A stretch of 18,801 bases of DNA from Chitinophagaceae bacterium (GCA_947461645.1 CANHMN010000007.1:1-18801), one strand, 5' to 3'. Counted from the stretch's first letter, positions 1 to 8,089 are shown. Made by a program: numbers and translations. Notes: generated by a model from the letters alone, not told the origin.

Positions 1-2
1 AA

Positions 3-632
3 ATCAAATCCTTATTACTGCTATCTGCAGTATTGTTGACTGTTTTGTTGTTAACTTCTTGGTCAACCGAAAAAAACAATTCTACACAAATTCTTATTGA
101 AGAAAAAAAGCCACTAGACAATGCTAGTAAAGTTTTTGTAAAATACAAAAATGGGTCCGTGGTTTATTATCAATCTCTCAAATTGGTTAAAGGCTTATTT
201 GCAACTCCTCATTTATTGGCGGATGGAAAGTTAAAAATTAACCCATCAGAAATTCTTGTTTACCAAAATGAGCACCATTATGCCATTTCACAAACATTGA
301 TAACGGAGGGTAAGAAAAGTGCTGTTGCAGTTGAAACATTACCTGGTTTTGCCATAAGATTGGTAAAAGGTCGTTTAAATGTTTTTACCAAAAAATATTA
401 TAATGGCAACGTTGCGGTTGCTGAATACTTTGTTCAACTAGGCAACGATGGTAAAATCCAAAAATACACTCCTGAATTGTTGAAATCAATAATCAAAGAT
501 GATCAACATGCCTTGAACTTTTTCTCTAAGAAACTTAATGTACTGCAAGAATTGAATCTACTTGAATCTACCGCTTTCTTGTACAACAAATCAATCACCC
601 TTGAAGAAACGATTGCAAGTTCTAACAAGTAA
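3..632 (+). CDS. Exported protein of unknown function (5' end outside window)
   Basis: The frame is open from the first complete codon at position 3, so the true start lies just upstream of the window. A TTG at 33 is the first start-like codon, but it falls inside a hydrophobic stretch (IKSLLLLSAVLLTVLLL) that looks like the core of a signal peptide, so starting there would cut the signal in half. The mature part, about 180 residues, has alternating short beta-type segments (KVFVKYKNGSVVYY, GRLNVFTKKYY) and a helical C-terminus. The stretch YFVQLGNDGKIQKYTPELLK recalls secreted Bacteroidota proteins of unknown function with a 'YFVQKGDDG'-like motif. This is resemblance from memory only. No cysteine follows the hydrophobic segment, so it is probably not a lipoprotein. 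It is followed after 23 bases by a strong terminator and therefore ends its transcription unit. No function can be assigned. Confidence 0.8.
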   Translation: MKSLLLLSAVLLTVLLLTSWSTEKNNSTQILIEEKKPLDNASKVFVKYKNGSVVYYQSLKLVKGLFATPHLLADGKLKINPSEILVYQNEHHYAISQTLITEGKKSAVAVETLPGFAIRLVKGRLNVFTKKYYNGNVAVAEYFVQLGNDGKIQKYTPELLKSIIKDDQHALNFFSKKLNVLQELNLLESTAFLYNKSITLEETIASSNK

Positions 633-655
633 AGTAAATTTAATAAATCCATTTC

Positions 656-689
656 AACCCGAAGTCAATAATAAACTTCGGGTTTTTTT
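656..689 (+). terminator. Intrinsic terminator
   Basis: A perfect 9-bp stem AACCCGAAG (656-664) / CTTCGGGTT (676-684) encloses an 11-base loop and runs straight into a T tract to 689. It lies 23 bases after the stop at 632 and ends the first transcription unit. The next gene at 753 must then have its own promoter. Confidence 0.9.
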
Positions 690-752
690 ATGAATAGAAT
701 CAGCCTTTACCATTTTTATTTAAACAATATTGTATGAAAGAAAATTAGTACT

Positions 753-2336
753 ATGCGTCTTTTGTACTTGCCAATTTTATTGATTCTGTACAACTGTATT
801 TTCTTAACCACAACTCATACCATTTCAACAAACAACATACAGAACAAGCTAAATATAGAATACAATACTCAAACCAATGCATTAATTGACAGTCTTAACA
901 TTGTTCATTTTACAAATGAATATTCAAAATACAAATCATACCAAAAAAGCCTCTTACTTTTTTACAATAATAGAAAGGGTAAACCCTATTGGATTGCTGA
1001 AGATAAATTATCAGAAAATGGAAGAATGCTGCTAAACAAATTAAATCGCTTAAATGAGGACGCATTCAATGACATAAAGCAATCAAACGATAAAATAGAT
1101 TCCCTGTTGAAATTAGTGCCGCAAAAAAACACAACCTCATCAACTGCTGAAGTGTTATTAAGCTGCTTGTATCTCCAATATGCAAATTATAGTTGGCTGG
1201 GTATTAATTCGAATCAAATCAAACAACTAAAATGGAACATCCCTTCTAAAAAAATCAGTACAATTGATTTATTAAATCGATTGTCAAACGAATCCTTTTG
1301 GAATGCAAATCCTCCTATTGTTAGGGAGTACGAATTGTTAAAAACATATCTCAATAAGTACCAAGTCATCAAGAAAAACAAAAAGTCATTCAAAATCAAG
1401 CACTTCAAAAAGTTTAAAATTTTACCTGGACAAAAAGATACGTTGATAGCTACAACGAGAAGATTTTTTTATGAATTTGGTTTCCTTAACCGAAACAACC
1501 TATCTGAGATTTTTGACAGCAGCTATATGATGGGTTTACATGAATTTCAACAAAGAATGGGACTTGCACATGCAGACATATTGTCCAACAGTGAAATCAA
1601 CGAAATGAATATTTCCATTGATGACAGAATTAACCAGATTAGAGTAAACATGGAAAGATTGAGGTGGTTGCCTCTTTATGATAAGGAAGAAAAAATAGTT
1701 ATAAACATCCCGGAATTCAAATTGCATTTATTCAATACTGATTCATTATTGTACAGTATGAAAGTAATTATCGGCAAAACTTTTCAGCCAACGGCTGTAT
1801 TTAAGGGTGATATAGAGGAAATAATCCTTTGTCCATACTGGAACATTCCACCCGGAATTCTGCAAAATGAAATTTTACCTGCTGTAAGGAAAAACAGCAA
1901 CTATCTCAAACAAAACCACATGGAATGGTATGGAAGCAACATCAGACAAAAACCTGGATATGACAATGCTTTGGGATGGATAAAATTTTTATTTCCCAAC
2001 CGTTACAATATCTATATGCATGACACTCCAAACAAATATCTTTTTGAAAAGAACATAAGAACCTTTAGCCATGGTTGCATTCGTTTGGAAAATGCGAAAA
2101 AGTTGGCTGTTTATTTATTAAGAAACACAAAAAACTGGAACAGTACTACCATAGATGATTTCATACAAAAAAAGCAGGAGACAAAAATAAAATTGAACAG
2201 CAGGATACCTGTCTATATAGTATACAGAACTGCATGGGTAGACAAAGATGGAAAACTCAACCTGCGTAAGGATATTTACGGAAAAGATAAATTACTACTT
2301 AATTGGCTAGACAGAAAAAGTGTAACCAATAATTGA
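753..2336 (+). CDS. L,D-transpeptidase, YcbB/LdtD-like
   Basis: This 527-residue protein is a probable periplasmic peptidoglycan cross-linking enzyme that would form 3-3 (mDAP-mDAP) bonds or attach proteins to stem peptides. The N-terminus (MRLLYLPILLILYNCIFLTT) is a signal peptide or anchor. Residues about 30-220 fit the helical scaffold of YcbB, and about 230-290 a peptidoglycan-binding-like segment with a YEFGFL...LHEFQQRMGL pattern. The stretch RINQIRVNMERLRWLPL just before the catalytic domain is characteristic of the YcbB group. The YkuD domain covers about 315-475, with the catalytic motif FSHGCIRLEN: His440, Gly441, Cys442, Arg444. PYWNIPPGILQNEILPAVRK is also typical. Length matches the long LdtD type rather than short ErfK types. 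The ATG at 753 directly precedes the signal peptide. It is monocistronic between a terminator and a convergent gene. YcbB-type assignment is confident; physiological role and donor substrate are inferred. Confidence 0.93.
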   Translation: MRLLYLPILLILYNCIFLTTTHTISTNNIQNKLNIEYNTQTNALIDSLNIVHFTNEYSKYKSYQKSLLLFYNNRKGKPYWIAEDKLSENGRMLLNKLNRLNEDAFNDIKQSNDKIDSLLKLVPQKNTTSSTAEVLLSCLYLQYANYSWLGINSNQIKQLKWNIPSKKISTIDLLNRLSNESFWNANPPIVREYELLKTYLNKYQVIKKNKKSFKIKHFKKFKILPGQKDTLIATTRRFFYEFGFLNRNNLSEIFDSSYMMGLHEFQQRMGLAHADILSNSEINEMNISIDDRINQIRVNMERLRWLPLYDKEEKIVINIPEFKLHLFNTDSLLYSMKVIIGKTFQPTAVFKGDIEEIILCPYWNIPPGILQNEILPAVRKNSNYLKQNHMEWYGSNIRQKPGYDNALGWIKFLFPNRYNIYMHDTPNKYLFEKNIRTFSHGCIRLENAKKLAVYLLRNTKNWNSTTIDDFIQKKQETKIKLNSRIPVYIVYRTAWVDKDGKLNLRKDIYGKDKLLLNWLDRKSVTNN

Positions 2337-2345
2337 AAGTAGAAA

Positions 2346-2657
2346 TTACCTGGGTCTTTTATTGAAAGGGGCCCCTCTGAAAGGGCTTGGTTGACCTGGT
2401 TGACGAGGTGGCGCTGATCTTTCTTCTGCTTCTTTCACAACCAATGGTTTTTTACCTAATGATATATCGTTTAAATGCTCGATGGCATCAAGACCATCTT
2501 GTCTGTTTTGCATTTCGATGAAAGCAAAGCCTTTGCTTTTACCTGTTTCTTTGTCGATGGCAACCTTCGCTGAAACTACAGGACCAAATTTCTCAAATAT
2601 TTCTTCAAGCTCAGCATCATCAAGATCATACGGTAGACCTGCAACAAATAATTTCAT
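2346..2657 (-). CDS. RNA-binding protein with one RRM domain
   Basis: This 103-residue protein consists of a single RNA recognition motif (residues 2-78) and a short basic, Pro/Arg/Gly-rich tail (about 79-103, ending FNKRPR). The two RNP signatures are clear: RNP2 is LFVAGL at 3-8 and RNP1 is KGFAFIEM at 42-49, with the aromatic residues that stack on RNA bases. Size and layout match the small RRM proteins common in Bacteroidota and cyanobacteria, which bind single-stranded RNA and have been linked to post-transcriptional or cold regulation. The start ATG (2657-2655) directly precedes beta-strand 1, so the start is secure. The gene is convergent with the L,D-transpeptidase gene (9 bases between stop codons, no hairpin seen) and divergent from the cyclophilin gene, with a 151-base shared upstream region. 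RNA targets cannot be told from sequence. Confidence 0.95.
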   Translation of the reverse strand: MKLFVAGLPYDLDDAELEEIFEKFGPVVSAKVAIDKETGKSKGFAFIEMQNRQDGLDAIEHLNDISLGKKPLVVKEAEERSAPPRQPGQPSPFRGAPFNKRPR

Positions 2658-2808
2658 TTCTCAAAATTTTTATGAATATATGCCATTTCATCAATTTTAT
2701 GAATTTTTATAACTAATTATTTAAGAACCTTAGAATTCATGAAATAGTCTTAGTCTTTAGCGAATAAATTGAGCAAAAAAATGCAATTTTAGGGCTAAAA
2801 TAAAAAAT
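2658..2808. promoter_or_regulatory. Shared upstream region of RRM and cyclophilin genes
   Basis: This 151-base AT-rich spacer lies between two divergent genes and must hold both promoters. I see no convincing Bacteroidota -33/-7 pair (TTTG, TAnnTTTG). On the RRM side it holds a near-repeat, AATTTTTATGAAT (2665-2677) and AATTTTATGAAT (2693-2704), 28 bases apart, with a weaker third relative AATTCATGAAAT near 2734-2745. The first two would probably lie in the RRM mRNA leader. In such AT-rich sequence the repeats may be chance. Confidence 0.4.
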
Positions 2809-3255
2809 ATGAGTCAAGCTGAATTAACCAAAGGTGAAATACACACCACAAAAGGAATCATCAAATTTGAATTGTACGATGACGACGCACCTATAACCGT
2901 AGATAACTTTAAAAAGTTGATTTCCAAAGGATATTATGATGGTTTAAGCTTTCACAGGGTAATACCAGATTTTGTTATTCAAGGTGGCTGCCCCGATGGA
3001 AGCGGTGCCGGCGGACCAGGCTATTCCATTCCATGCGAGACAAAAGGGAAAAAACAATTCCACGATAGAGGTGTTTTTTCTATGGCTCACAGAGGCCCCA
3101 ATACAGGCGGTTCGCAATTCTTTATCTGCCACAGCAGAAATAATACTTCTCATTTGGATGGTGCGCATACCTGTTTTGGTCAAGTAACTGAAGGAATAGA
3201 GGTTGTTGACCAAATAGTTGCCGGTGATAAAATGAATAAAGTTGTACTTCTTTAG
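2809..3255 (+). CDS. Peptidylprolyl cis-trans isomerase, cyclophilin type
   Basis: This 148-residue single-domain cyclophilin would catalyse cis-trans isomerisation of prolyl peptide bonds during protein folding. There is no signal peptide, so it should be cytoplasmic. Signature elements in order: FHRVIPDFVIQGG with catalytic Arg50 and Gln58, GSQFFI (101-106, Phe105 matching human CypA Phe113), and LDGAHTCFG with His120 matching CypA His126. The position equivalent to CypA Trp121, which contacts cyclosporin, is His115 here. The protein ends shortly after the last core strand, so it is a minimal form. The ATG at 2809 gives a normal short lead-in to the first strand. It is the first gene of a five-gene co-directional run, 23 bases upstream of the next gene, but no functional link with its neighbours is known to me. 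Confidence 0.95.
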   Translation: MSQAELTKGEIHTTKGIIKFELYDDDAPITVDNFKKLISKGYYDGLSFHRVIPDFVIQGGCPDGSGAGGPGYSIPCETKGKKQFHDRGVFSMAHRGPNTGGSQFFICHSRNNTSHLDGAHTCFGQVTEGIEVVDQIVAGDKMNKVVLL

Positions 3256-3278
3256 TTTAACCAAGGAAAAACCAATTC

Positions 3279-3755
3279 ATGCAAACAGCTTCAGTAAAAG
3301 AAATCAAAAATGCATTAAGCGATCTGAAGAAAGATGAATTGATTGCCCTTTGTTTGAGATTATCCAAATTCAAGAAAGAAAACAAAGAGCTCATAACTTA
3401 TGTTTTGTTTGAAGAGCATGACGAAGAAGGTTACCTGCAAAGCGTGAAAAACAAAATTGATGAGGAGTTCAACAATATTAACACTTCCAATCTTTATTTT
3501 GTCAAAAAAAACATCAGGAGAATCATTAGAGTCGTTAACAAATACATCAGGTATTCTGGAAAAGCTGTAGTAGAAATTGACCTGCTCATTTATGTATGTA
3601 AATCTATAAATGAAAAACAAATAGCGTTGGAAAAAAGTCAGGTTTTAAAAAACATTTATCAATCCTTGTTGAAAAGAATAAACAAATCAATGGATACTTT
3701 GCATGAAGACTTGCAATATGAATTCAAACAAGAGTTGGCCATCATCATGAAATAA
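3279..3755 (+). CDS. Conserved small helical protein of unknown function
   Basis: I do not recognise a function. The 158-residue product is highly charged, with Lys and Glu dominating and with many predicted helices. It starts with a segment like VKEIKNALSDLKKDELIALCLRL, which reads as a short helix-turn-helix-like or SAP-like opening, followed by a long helical region rich in Ile, Val and Lys (KKNIRRIIRVVNKYIRY). There is no signal peptide, membrane span or metal-binding cysteine cluster. The layout resembles short Bacteroidota proteins of the DUF6155 type, but that label is from memory and uncertain. It sits 23 bases after the cyclophilin gene and only 6 bases before the MurC-like ligase, so it is very likely co-transcribed and perhaps translationally coupled with the ligase. 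Its A/T-rich codon use does not differ obviously from that of its neighbours. Confidence 0.82.
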   Translation: MQTASVKEIKNALSDLKKDELIALCLRLSKFKKENKELITYVLFEEHDEEGYLQSVKNKIDEEFNNINTSNLYFVKKNIRRIIRVVNKYIRYSGKAVVEIDLLIYVCKSINEKQIALEKSQVLKNIYQSLLKRINKSMDTLHEDLQYEFKQELAIIMK

Positions 3756-3761
3756 ATCAAC

Positions 3762-5141
3762 ATGATTAAAAACATCAGTGAGTTCGAAAATGTTTTTTTT
3801 ATTGGAATTGCAGGAACGGGCATGAGTGCAATAGCACAATACCTAAATGGCATTGGTAAAATAGTTAATGGAAGCGACCGTTATTTTACAGAAGGGGAAG
3901 AGAATGACATTAGAAGCAAACTTGAAAGTGAAGGCATAAATTGCTTTCTTCAAAATGGGGAAGGAATTCATGAAAGGACCGACCTTGTGGTCGTATCAAC
4001 TGCTATTGAGGAAACTGTATTCGAAGTACAAAAAGCCAAATCACTTAACATTCCCATCATAAAGAGAAGCGATCTACTATCTATAATAGCTAAGAGCAAG
4101 CGAACAATTGCCGTTGGCGGCACGTCCGGTAAAAGCACCACAAGTGCCATGTTGTTCGACATGCTGAGTTATGCAGGCATGGAACCCAGTATCATCAGCG
4201 GTGCGGGATTAACTAAAATAATTAGGGAAGGAAAAATCGGTAACGCCAAAGTTGGTAAAGGGGAATGGCTTATCATCGAAGCCGACGAAAGTGACGGCTC
4301 AATAGTTAAGTATTTTCCTGAAATAGGTTTGTTGTTAAATATTGACAAAGATCATCAAGAAATTGAGGAATTAATGTCCATATTCACAATTTTCAGAAAC
4401 AATACCACTTCTTTGTTTGTAACCAACCAAGGCAATAAATTGGCTGCAACTTTAAGCAAAGAAGTTTCATCGGATTTCTCTGCAAGACCTGAAACAGCTA
4501 CTGGTTATACATCTTCCTCTTTTAAGCAGGAAGGCATGAAAATCAGCTTTAATATTCGTGACCAGCAATTTGAATTGAATACAGTTGGTAAACACAACAT
4601 GGAAAATGCCGTAGCTGCTGTTTGTGTAGCACATCAGATTGGTGTTGGACTTGATGTTTGCGCAGCCGCTTTAAAAAACTATGAAGGTATATACAGAAGA
4701 CACCAGCTCCTTGGCATCAAAAATGGTGTGTATGTTATTGATGATTATGGACATAACCCTGTAAAATGTGCATCCTCCATTGAGGCCTGTCAACCAATAG
4801 CACCTAAAGTTATTGCCTGGTTTCAACCTCACGGTTATGGACCAACGAGGTTTCTTAAATCAGATTTCATCGAAGAGTTTTCAAAAGTATTGAGACCATC
4901 AGATGAGATATGGATGAGTGAGATCTTTTATGCAGGAGGAACAGCCACGAAAGACATCTCCTCTAATGATCTTATAGTTGAAATACAAAACAAAGGATGT
5001 AATGCCTTTTTTATAGAAAATCGGAATGATTTTTTGGATGCCGTAAGGCCTCATTTAACCGATGATTGCGTATTATTGCTCATGGGAGCGAGGGACCCCG
5101 GACTGGAAGCATTTAGTCAGTCTGTTTGGCAAGCGCTCTAA
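3762..5141 (+). CDS. Divergent MurC/Mpl-like Mur ligase
   Basis: This 459-residue protein has the three-domain Mur ligase layout: an N-terminal Rossmann domain with GIAGTGMSAIAQYL (15-28), a central ATPase with P-loop GTSGKSTT (120-127) and EADESDG (173-179), the middle motif NIDKDH (193-198) and GKHNMENA (276-283), and a C-terminal domain with DDYGHNP (327-333) and FQPHGYGPT (354-362). Mur ligases join an amino acid or peptide to UDP-MurNAc with ATP. The nearest family is MurC, with Mpl next, but key motifs differ: MurC usually reads GTHGKTTT, DDYAHHP and QPHRYTRT. This is therefore probably a paralogue with changed substrate, not the housekeeping MurC, which would normally sit in the dcw cluster. 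It follows the small unknown gene by 6 bases and precedes hutI by 5-11 bases. Ligase fold is sure; substrate is unknown. Confidence 0.85.
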   Translation: MIKNISEFENVFFIGIAGTGMSAIAQYLNGIGKIVNGSDRYFTEGEENDIRSKLESEGINCFLQNGEGIHERTDLVVVSTAIEETVFEVQKAKSLNIPIIKRSDLLSIIAKSKRTIAVGGTSGKSTTSAMLFDMLSYAGMEPSIISGAGLTKIIREGKIGNAKVGKGEWLIIEADESDGSIVKYFPEIGLLLNIDKDHQEIEELMSIFTIFRNNTTSLFVTNQGNKLAATLSKEVSSDFSARPETATGYTSSSFKQEGMKISFNIRDQQFELNTVGKHNMENAVAAVCVAHQIGVGLDVCAAALKNYEGIYRRHQLLGIKNGVYVIDDYGHNPVKCASSIEACQPIAPKVIAWFQPHGYGPTRFLKSDFIEEFSKVLRPSDEIWMSEIFYAGGTATKDISSNDLIVEIQNKGCNAFFIENRNDFLDAVRPHLTDDCVLLLMGARDPGLEAFSQSVWQAL

Positions 5142-5152
5142 AGAAGATGATA

Positions 5153-6400
5153 ATGACAAAACAATTAATTAAAAATATAAAATGCCTTATTAATACAGGA
5201 AATGCAACTGAATCACTTAGGGGTAAAGAGCTTGCTTTGCTGTCTTGCATTGAAGATGCTTATTTGATTATAAGCGATGGTATTATTTCTGAATTAGGGG
5301 AAATGAAAAATCTGAATACCAATTCATTTCATGATTTTAATGATACAACAGATGCAAGAGGACAATTTGTAATGCCAACATGGTGTGATAGCCATACGCA
5401 TATCGTTTTTGCCGGAAGCAGAGAAGATGAATTCATTGATAAGCTAAAGGGTTTGAGCTATGCAGAAATCGCGGCAAAAGGTGGTGGTATTCTTAACTCA
5501 GCAAGAAAACTTTCCGACACTGATGAAGAAACCCTTACAAAGCAAGCCCTAAACAGAATAATAGAATTGGTAAAATTAGGAACAGGTGCCATTGAAATTA
5601 AAAGTGGTTATGGTTTGACTGTTGAAGCGGAGTTGAAAATGCTTCGTGTGATAAAACAACTTAAAAAGCTTTCACCTATTCCCATTAAGTCTACATTTTT
5701 AGCAGCTCATACTTATCCTGAATCCTACAAGGATAACCACAAAGGTTACATAGACCTCATCATTAATGAGATGCTGCCTATTATTGCAAAAGAAAGTCTT
5801 GCGGATTATATTGATGTGTTCTGTGAAACCGGCTTCTTCTCACCACAGGAGATGGAAACTATTTGTCTTGCAGGAAAAAAATATGGCCTCAAATCAAAAG
5901 TACATGTAAACCAACTTAACAGCATTGGTGGTTTGCAAAAAGCCATTGAATTGAATGCATTGAGTGCAGATCATTTGGAAACGATGAATGAAGAAGACAT
6001 CAAAGTTCTTGCTGCAAGCAATTGCATTGGCACCTTGTTGCCGTCTGCCGCTTTTTTCCTGAGAATGCCTTATCAACCAGCAAGGGCTATGATTGACAAG
6101 AATTGTGCCATTGCACTGGCATCTGATTACAATCCAGGTTCTTCACCAAGTGGAAACATGAATACAGTCGTGGCTTTGAGTTGCATTCAAATGAAAATGT
6201 TGCCGGAAGAAGCGGTAAATGCTGCAACAATCAATGGAGCGTTTGCAATGGAACTTGAAAATGAAGTAGGCAGTATTGCCGTTGGTAAAAGAGCCAATCT
6301 TATTTTTACGAAACCCATTCCTTCATTGGCATATCTTCCTTATTCATTTGGAACCAATCTAATTGATAAGGTAATGATTGATGGTAAAATTATAGCTTAA
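5153..6400 (+). CDS. hutI: Imidazolonepropionase
   Basis: This amidohydrolase opens 4-imidazolone-5-propanoate to N-formimino-L-glutamate, the third step of histidine degradation, in the cytoplasm. From the ATG at 5153 the product is 415 residues, the usual length. Metal and active-site motifs: DSHTH with His81 and His83, FLAAHTYP with His186, KVHVNQLNSIGG with His251, SADHLE with His274, and ALASDYNPGSSP with Asp325. GTGAIEIKSGYGLT (143-156) is a strong family signature. A TTG at 5126 would overlap the upstream gene, and ATG codons lie at 5147 and 5153; I prefer 5153 because MTKQLIKNIK fits the family N-terminus and an AGAAG sits 7 bases before it. It is followed 12 bases later by ftcD, which uses its product. 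hutH and hutU are not in the window. Confidence 0.96.
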   Translation: MTKQLIKNIKCLINTGNATESLRGKELALLSCIEDAYLIISDGIISELGEMKNLNTNSFHDFNDTTDARGQFVMPTWCDSHTHIVFAGSREDEFIDKLKGLSYAEIAAKGGGILNSARKLSDTDEETLTKQALNRIIELVKLGTGAIEIKSGYGLTVEAELKMLRVIKQLKKLSPIPIKSTFLAAHTYPESYKDNHKGYIDLIINEMLPIIAKESLADYIDVFCETGFFSPQEMETICLAGKKYGLKSKVHVNQLNSIGGLQKAIELNALSADHLETMNEEDIKVLAASNCIGTLLPSAAFFLRMPYQPARAMIDKNCAIALASDYNPGSSPSGNMNTVVALSCIQMKMLPEEAVNAATINGAFAMELENEVGSIAVGKRANLIFTKPIPSLAYLPYSFGTNLIDKVMIDGKIIA

Positions 6401-6412
6401 ACTTTAATAACT

Positions 6413-8089
6413 ATGCAGCAATTAATTGAATGTGTTCCTAACTTTTCCGAAGGAAATGATTTAAATGTCATCAAACAAATTACAGACCAAATTGAATCTG
6501 TTGAAGGCGTCCGTTTGCTTAATGTTGATCCGGGCAAAGCAACCAACAGAACAGTAGTTACCATGGTCGGTGAGCCCAATGCCGTTATTGAAGCTGCCTT
6601 CAGGGCAATTAAAAAAGCAGGTGAATTGATAGACATGAGTAAGCACAAAGGAGAGCACCCTCGTATGGGTGCAACAGATGTTTGTCCGTTGATTCCAATT
6701 GCCAATATTTCAATGGAGGAAACCGCAAAATTTGCCCAACAACTTGCTCAAAGAGTAGGTGAGGAGTTAAACTTACCTATATATCTATATGAAGCCGCTC
6801 AACCCAAGAAAGAAAGAAGTAACCTTTCGGTTATTCGTGTAGGTGAGTATGAAGGATTTGCAAAAAAAATCACCCTGCCCGAATGGAAGCCTGATTTTGG
6901 TCCGGCTGTATTTGATGCAAAAAGAGGAGCTACGGTAATAGGTGCAAGAGACTTCCTTGTAGCTTACAATGTCAACCTCAACACAACATCTACAAGAAGG
7001 GCTAATGCTGTAGCGTTTGATATCAGAGAAGCCGGTAGAGTAAAAAAAGAGAATGGCAAAACGGTGCTTGACGATAACGGCAAGCCTGTTCAAATTCCTG
7101 GAAGCTTAAAATGTGTAAAAGCTATTGGATGGTTTATTGAGGAATACGGAATTGCTCAAATCTCGATTAATCTTACAAACATCAATGTAACGCCTGTTCA
7201 TATTGCATTTGACGAGGCTTGCAAAAAAGCAAGTGAAAGGGGCTTGAGGGTTACAGGCAGCGAACTGATAGGTCTCATTCCTTTGAAGGCAATGACAGAT
7301 GCCGGTAAGTACTTTCTTGAAAAACAACAGCGTTCGCTTGGTGTTAGTGAAGCAGAACTTATTCATATTGCCATCAAATCTATGGGGTTAGATGAACTTT
7401 CTCCTTTCAAACCTGAAGAGCGTATTATTGAGTATATGCTTAACAATGCATCCGATGAAAAGCTCATCAGCATGAATTTGAAAGCATTTGCAAATGAAAC
7501 CGCAAGTGAAAGTCCTGCACCGGGTGGCGGTTCAATTTCAGCCTATATTGGCTCATTAGGTGTTTCTTTGGCAACAATGGTCGCCAACTTGTCATCACAC
7601 AAACCCGGGTGGGATTCCAGGTGGGAGGAATTCAGCAATTGGGCAGTAAAAGGGCAAAAAATAAAAGACGCCTTACTGTTTTTGGTTGATGAGGATACAA
7701 GAGCCTTTAACAAAATAATGAATGCTTTTGGATTGCCTAAGAATAGTGATGATGAAAAAAAGTTACGAACTGAAGCCATTCAGGAAGCTACAAAATTTGC
7801 TATTGAAGTCCCTTATAAAGTGATGCAATTGTCGTTAGATGCCATGGATATCATCAAAGCTATGGCTGAAATAGGAAATCCCAATTCTGTTTCAGATGCC
7901 GGTGTTGGTGCATTGTGCGCAAGATCTGCCGTATTGGGTGCATTTATGAATGTAAGAATTAACGCAACCGGATATAATGACAAGGAGTATGTTCAAGCTA
8001 TTTTATCCAAAGGAAAAGCCTTGGAAATTTTAGCATTGGATAAAGAAACTGAAATACTGCAAATAGTCAACCAAAAAATAGGCATTTAA
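6413..8089 (+). CDS. ftcD: Bifunctional glutamate formimidoyltransferase / formimidoyl-THF cyclodeaminase
   Basis: The 558-residue product fuses two enzymes as in animal FTCD (about 541 residues). The N-terminal part (residues 1-about 330) transfers the formimino group from N-formiminoglutamate to tetrahydrofolate. It begins with CVPNFSEGND and carries GEHPRMGATDVCPLIPI, whose His82 matches the catalytic His82 of porcine FTCD. The C-terminal part (about 350-558) is the helical cyclodeaminase with SPAPGGGSISAYIGSLG, which releases ammonia to give 5,10-methenyl-THF. Together with hutI it turns imidazolonepropionate into glutamate and a one-carbon folate. It lies 12 bases after hutI, so the two are surely co-transcribed. 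Both domains look intact, with no frameshift. There is no hairpin terminator just after the stop, so transcription may run on into the 140-base gap before the nuclease gene. Confidence 0.96.
   Translation: MQQLIECVPNFSEGNDLNVIKQITDQIESVEGVRLLNVDPGKATNRTVVTMVGEPNAVIEAAFRAIKKAGELIDMSKHKGEHPRMGATDVCPLIPIANISMEETAKFAQQLAQRVGEELNLPIYLYEAAQPKKERSNLSVIRVGEYEGFAKKITLPEWKPDFGPAVFDAKRGATVIGARDFLVAYNVNLNTTSTRRANAVAFDIREAGRVKKENGKTVLDDNGKPVQIPGSLKCVKAIGWFIEEYGIAQISINLTNINVTPVHIAFDEACKKASERGLRVTGSELIGLIPLKAMTDAGKYFLEKQQRSLGVSEAELIHIAIKSMGLDELSPFKPEERIIEYMLNNASDEKLISMNLKAFANETASESPAPGGGSISAYIGSLGVSLATMVANLSSHKPGWDSRWEEFSNWAVKGQKIKDALLFLVDEDTRAFNKIMNAFGLPKNSDDEKKLRTEAIQEATKFAIEVPYKVMQLSLDAMDIIKAMAEIGNPNSVSDAGVGALCARSAVLGAFMNVRINATGYNDKEYVQAILSKGKALEILALDKETEILQIVNQKIGI

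Noticed and set aside
2482..2712. 76-codon plus-strand frame opposite the RRM gene
   Set aside because: It is antisense to the RRM coding region, whose RNP1 and RNP2 motifs are clear, and its own product has no recognisable feature.
2944..3264. 106-codon minus-strand frame opposite the cyclophilin gene
   Set aside because: It overlaps the whole conserved cyclophilin core and shows no motif or plausible start context.
5126..5152. TTG at 5126 as the start of hutI
   Set aside because: It would overlap the end of the Mur ligase gene and add residues that do not fit the family N-terminus. ATG at 5153 (or 5147) fits better.
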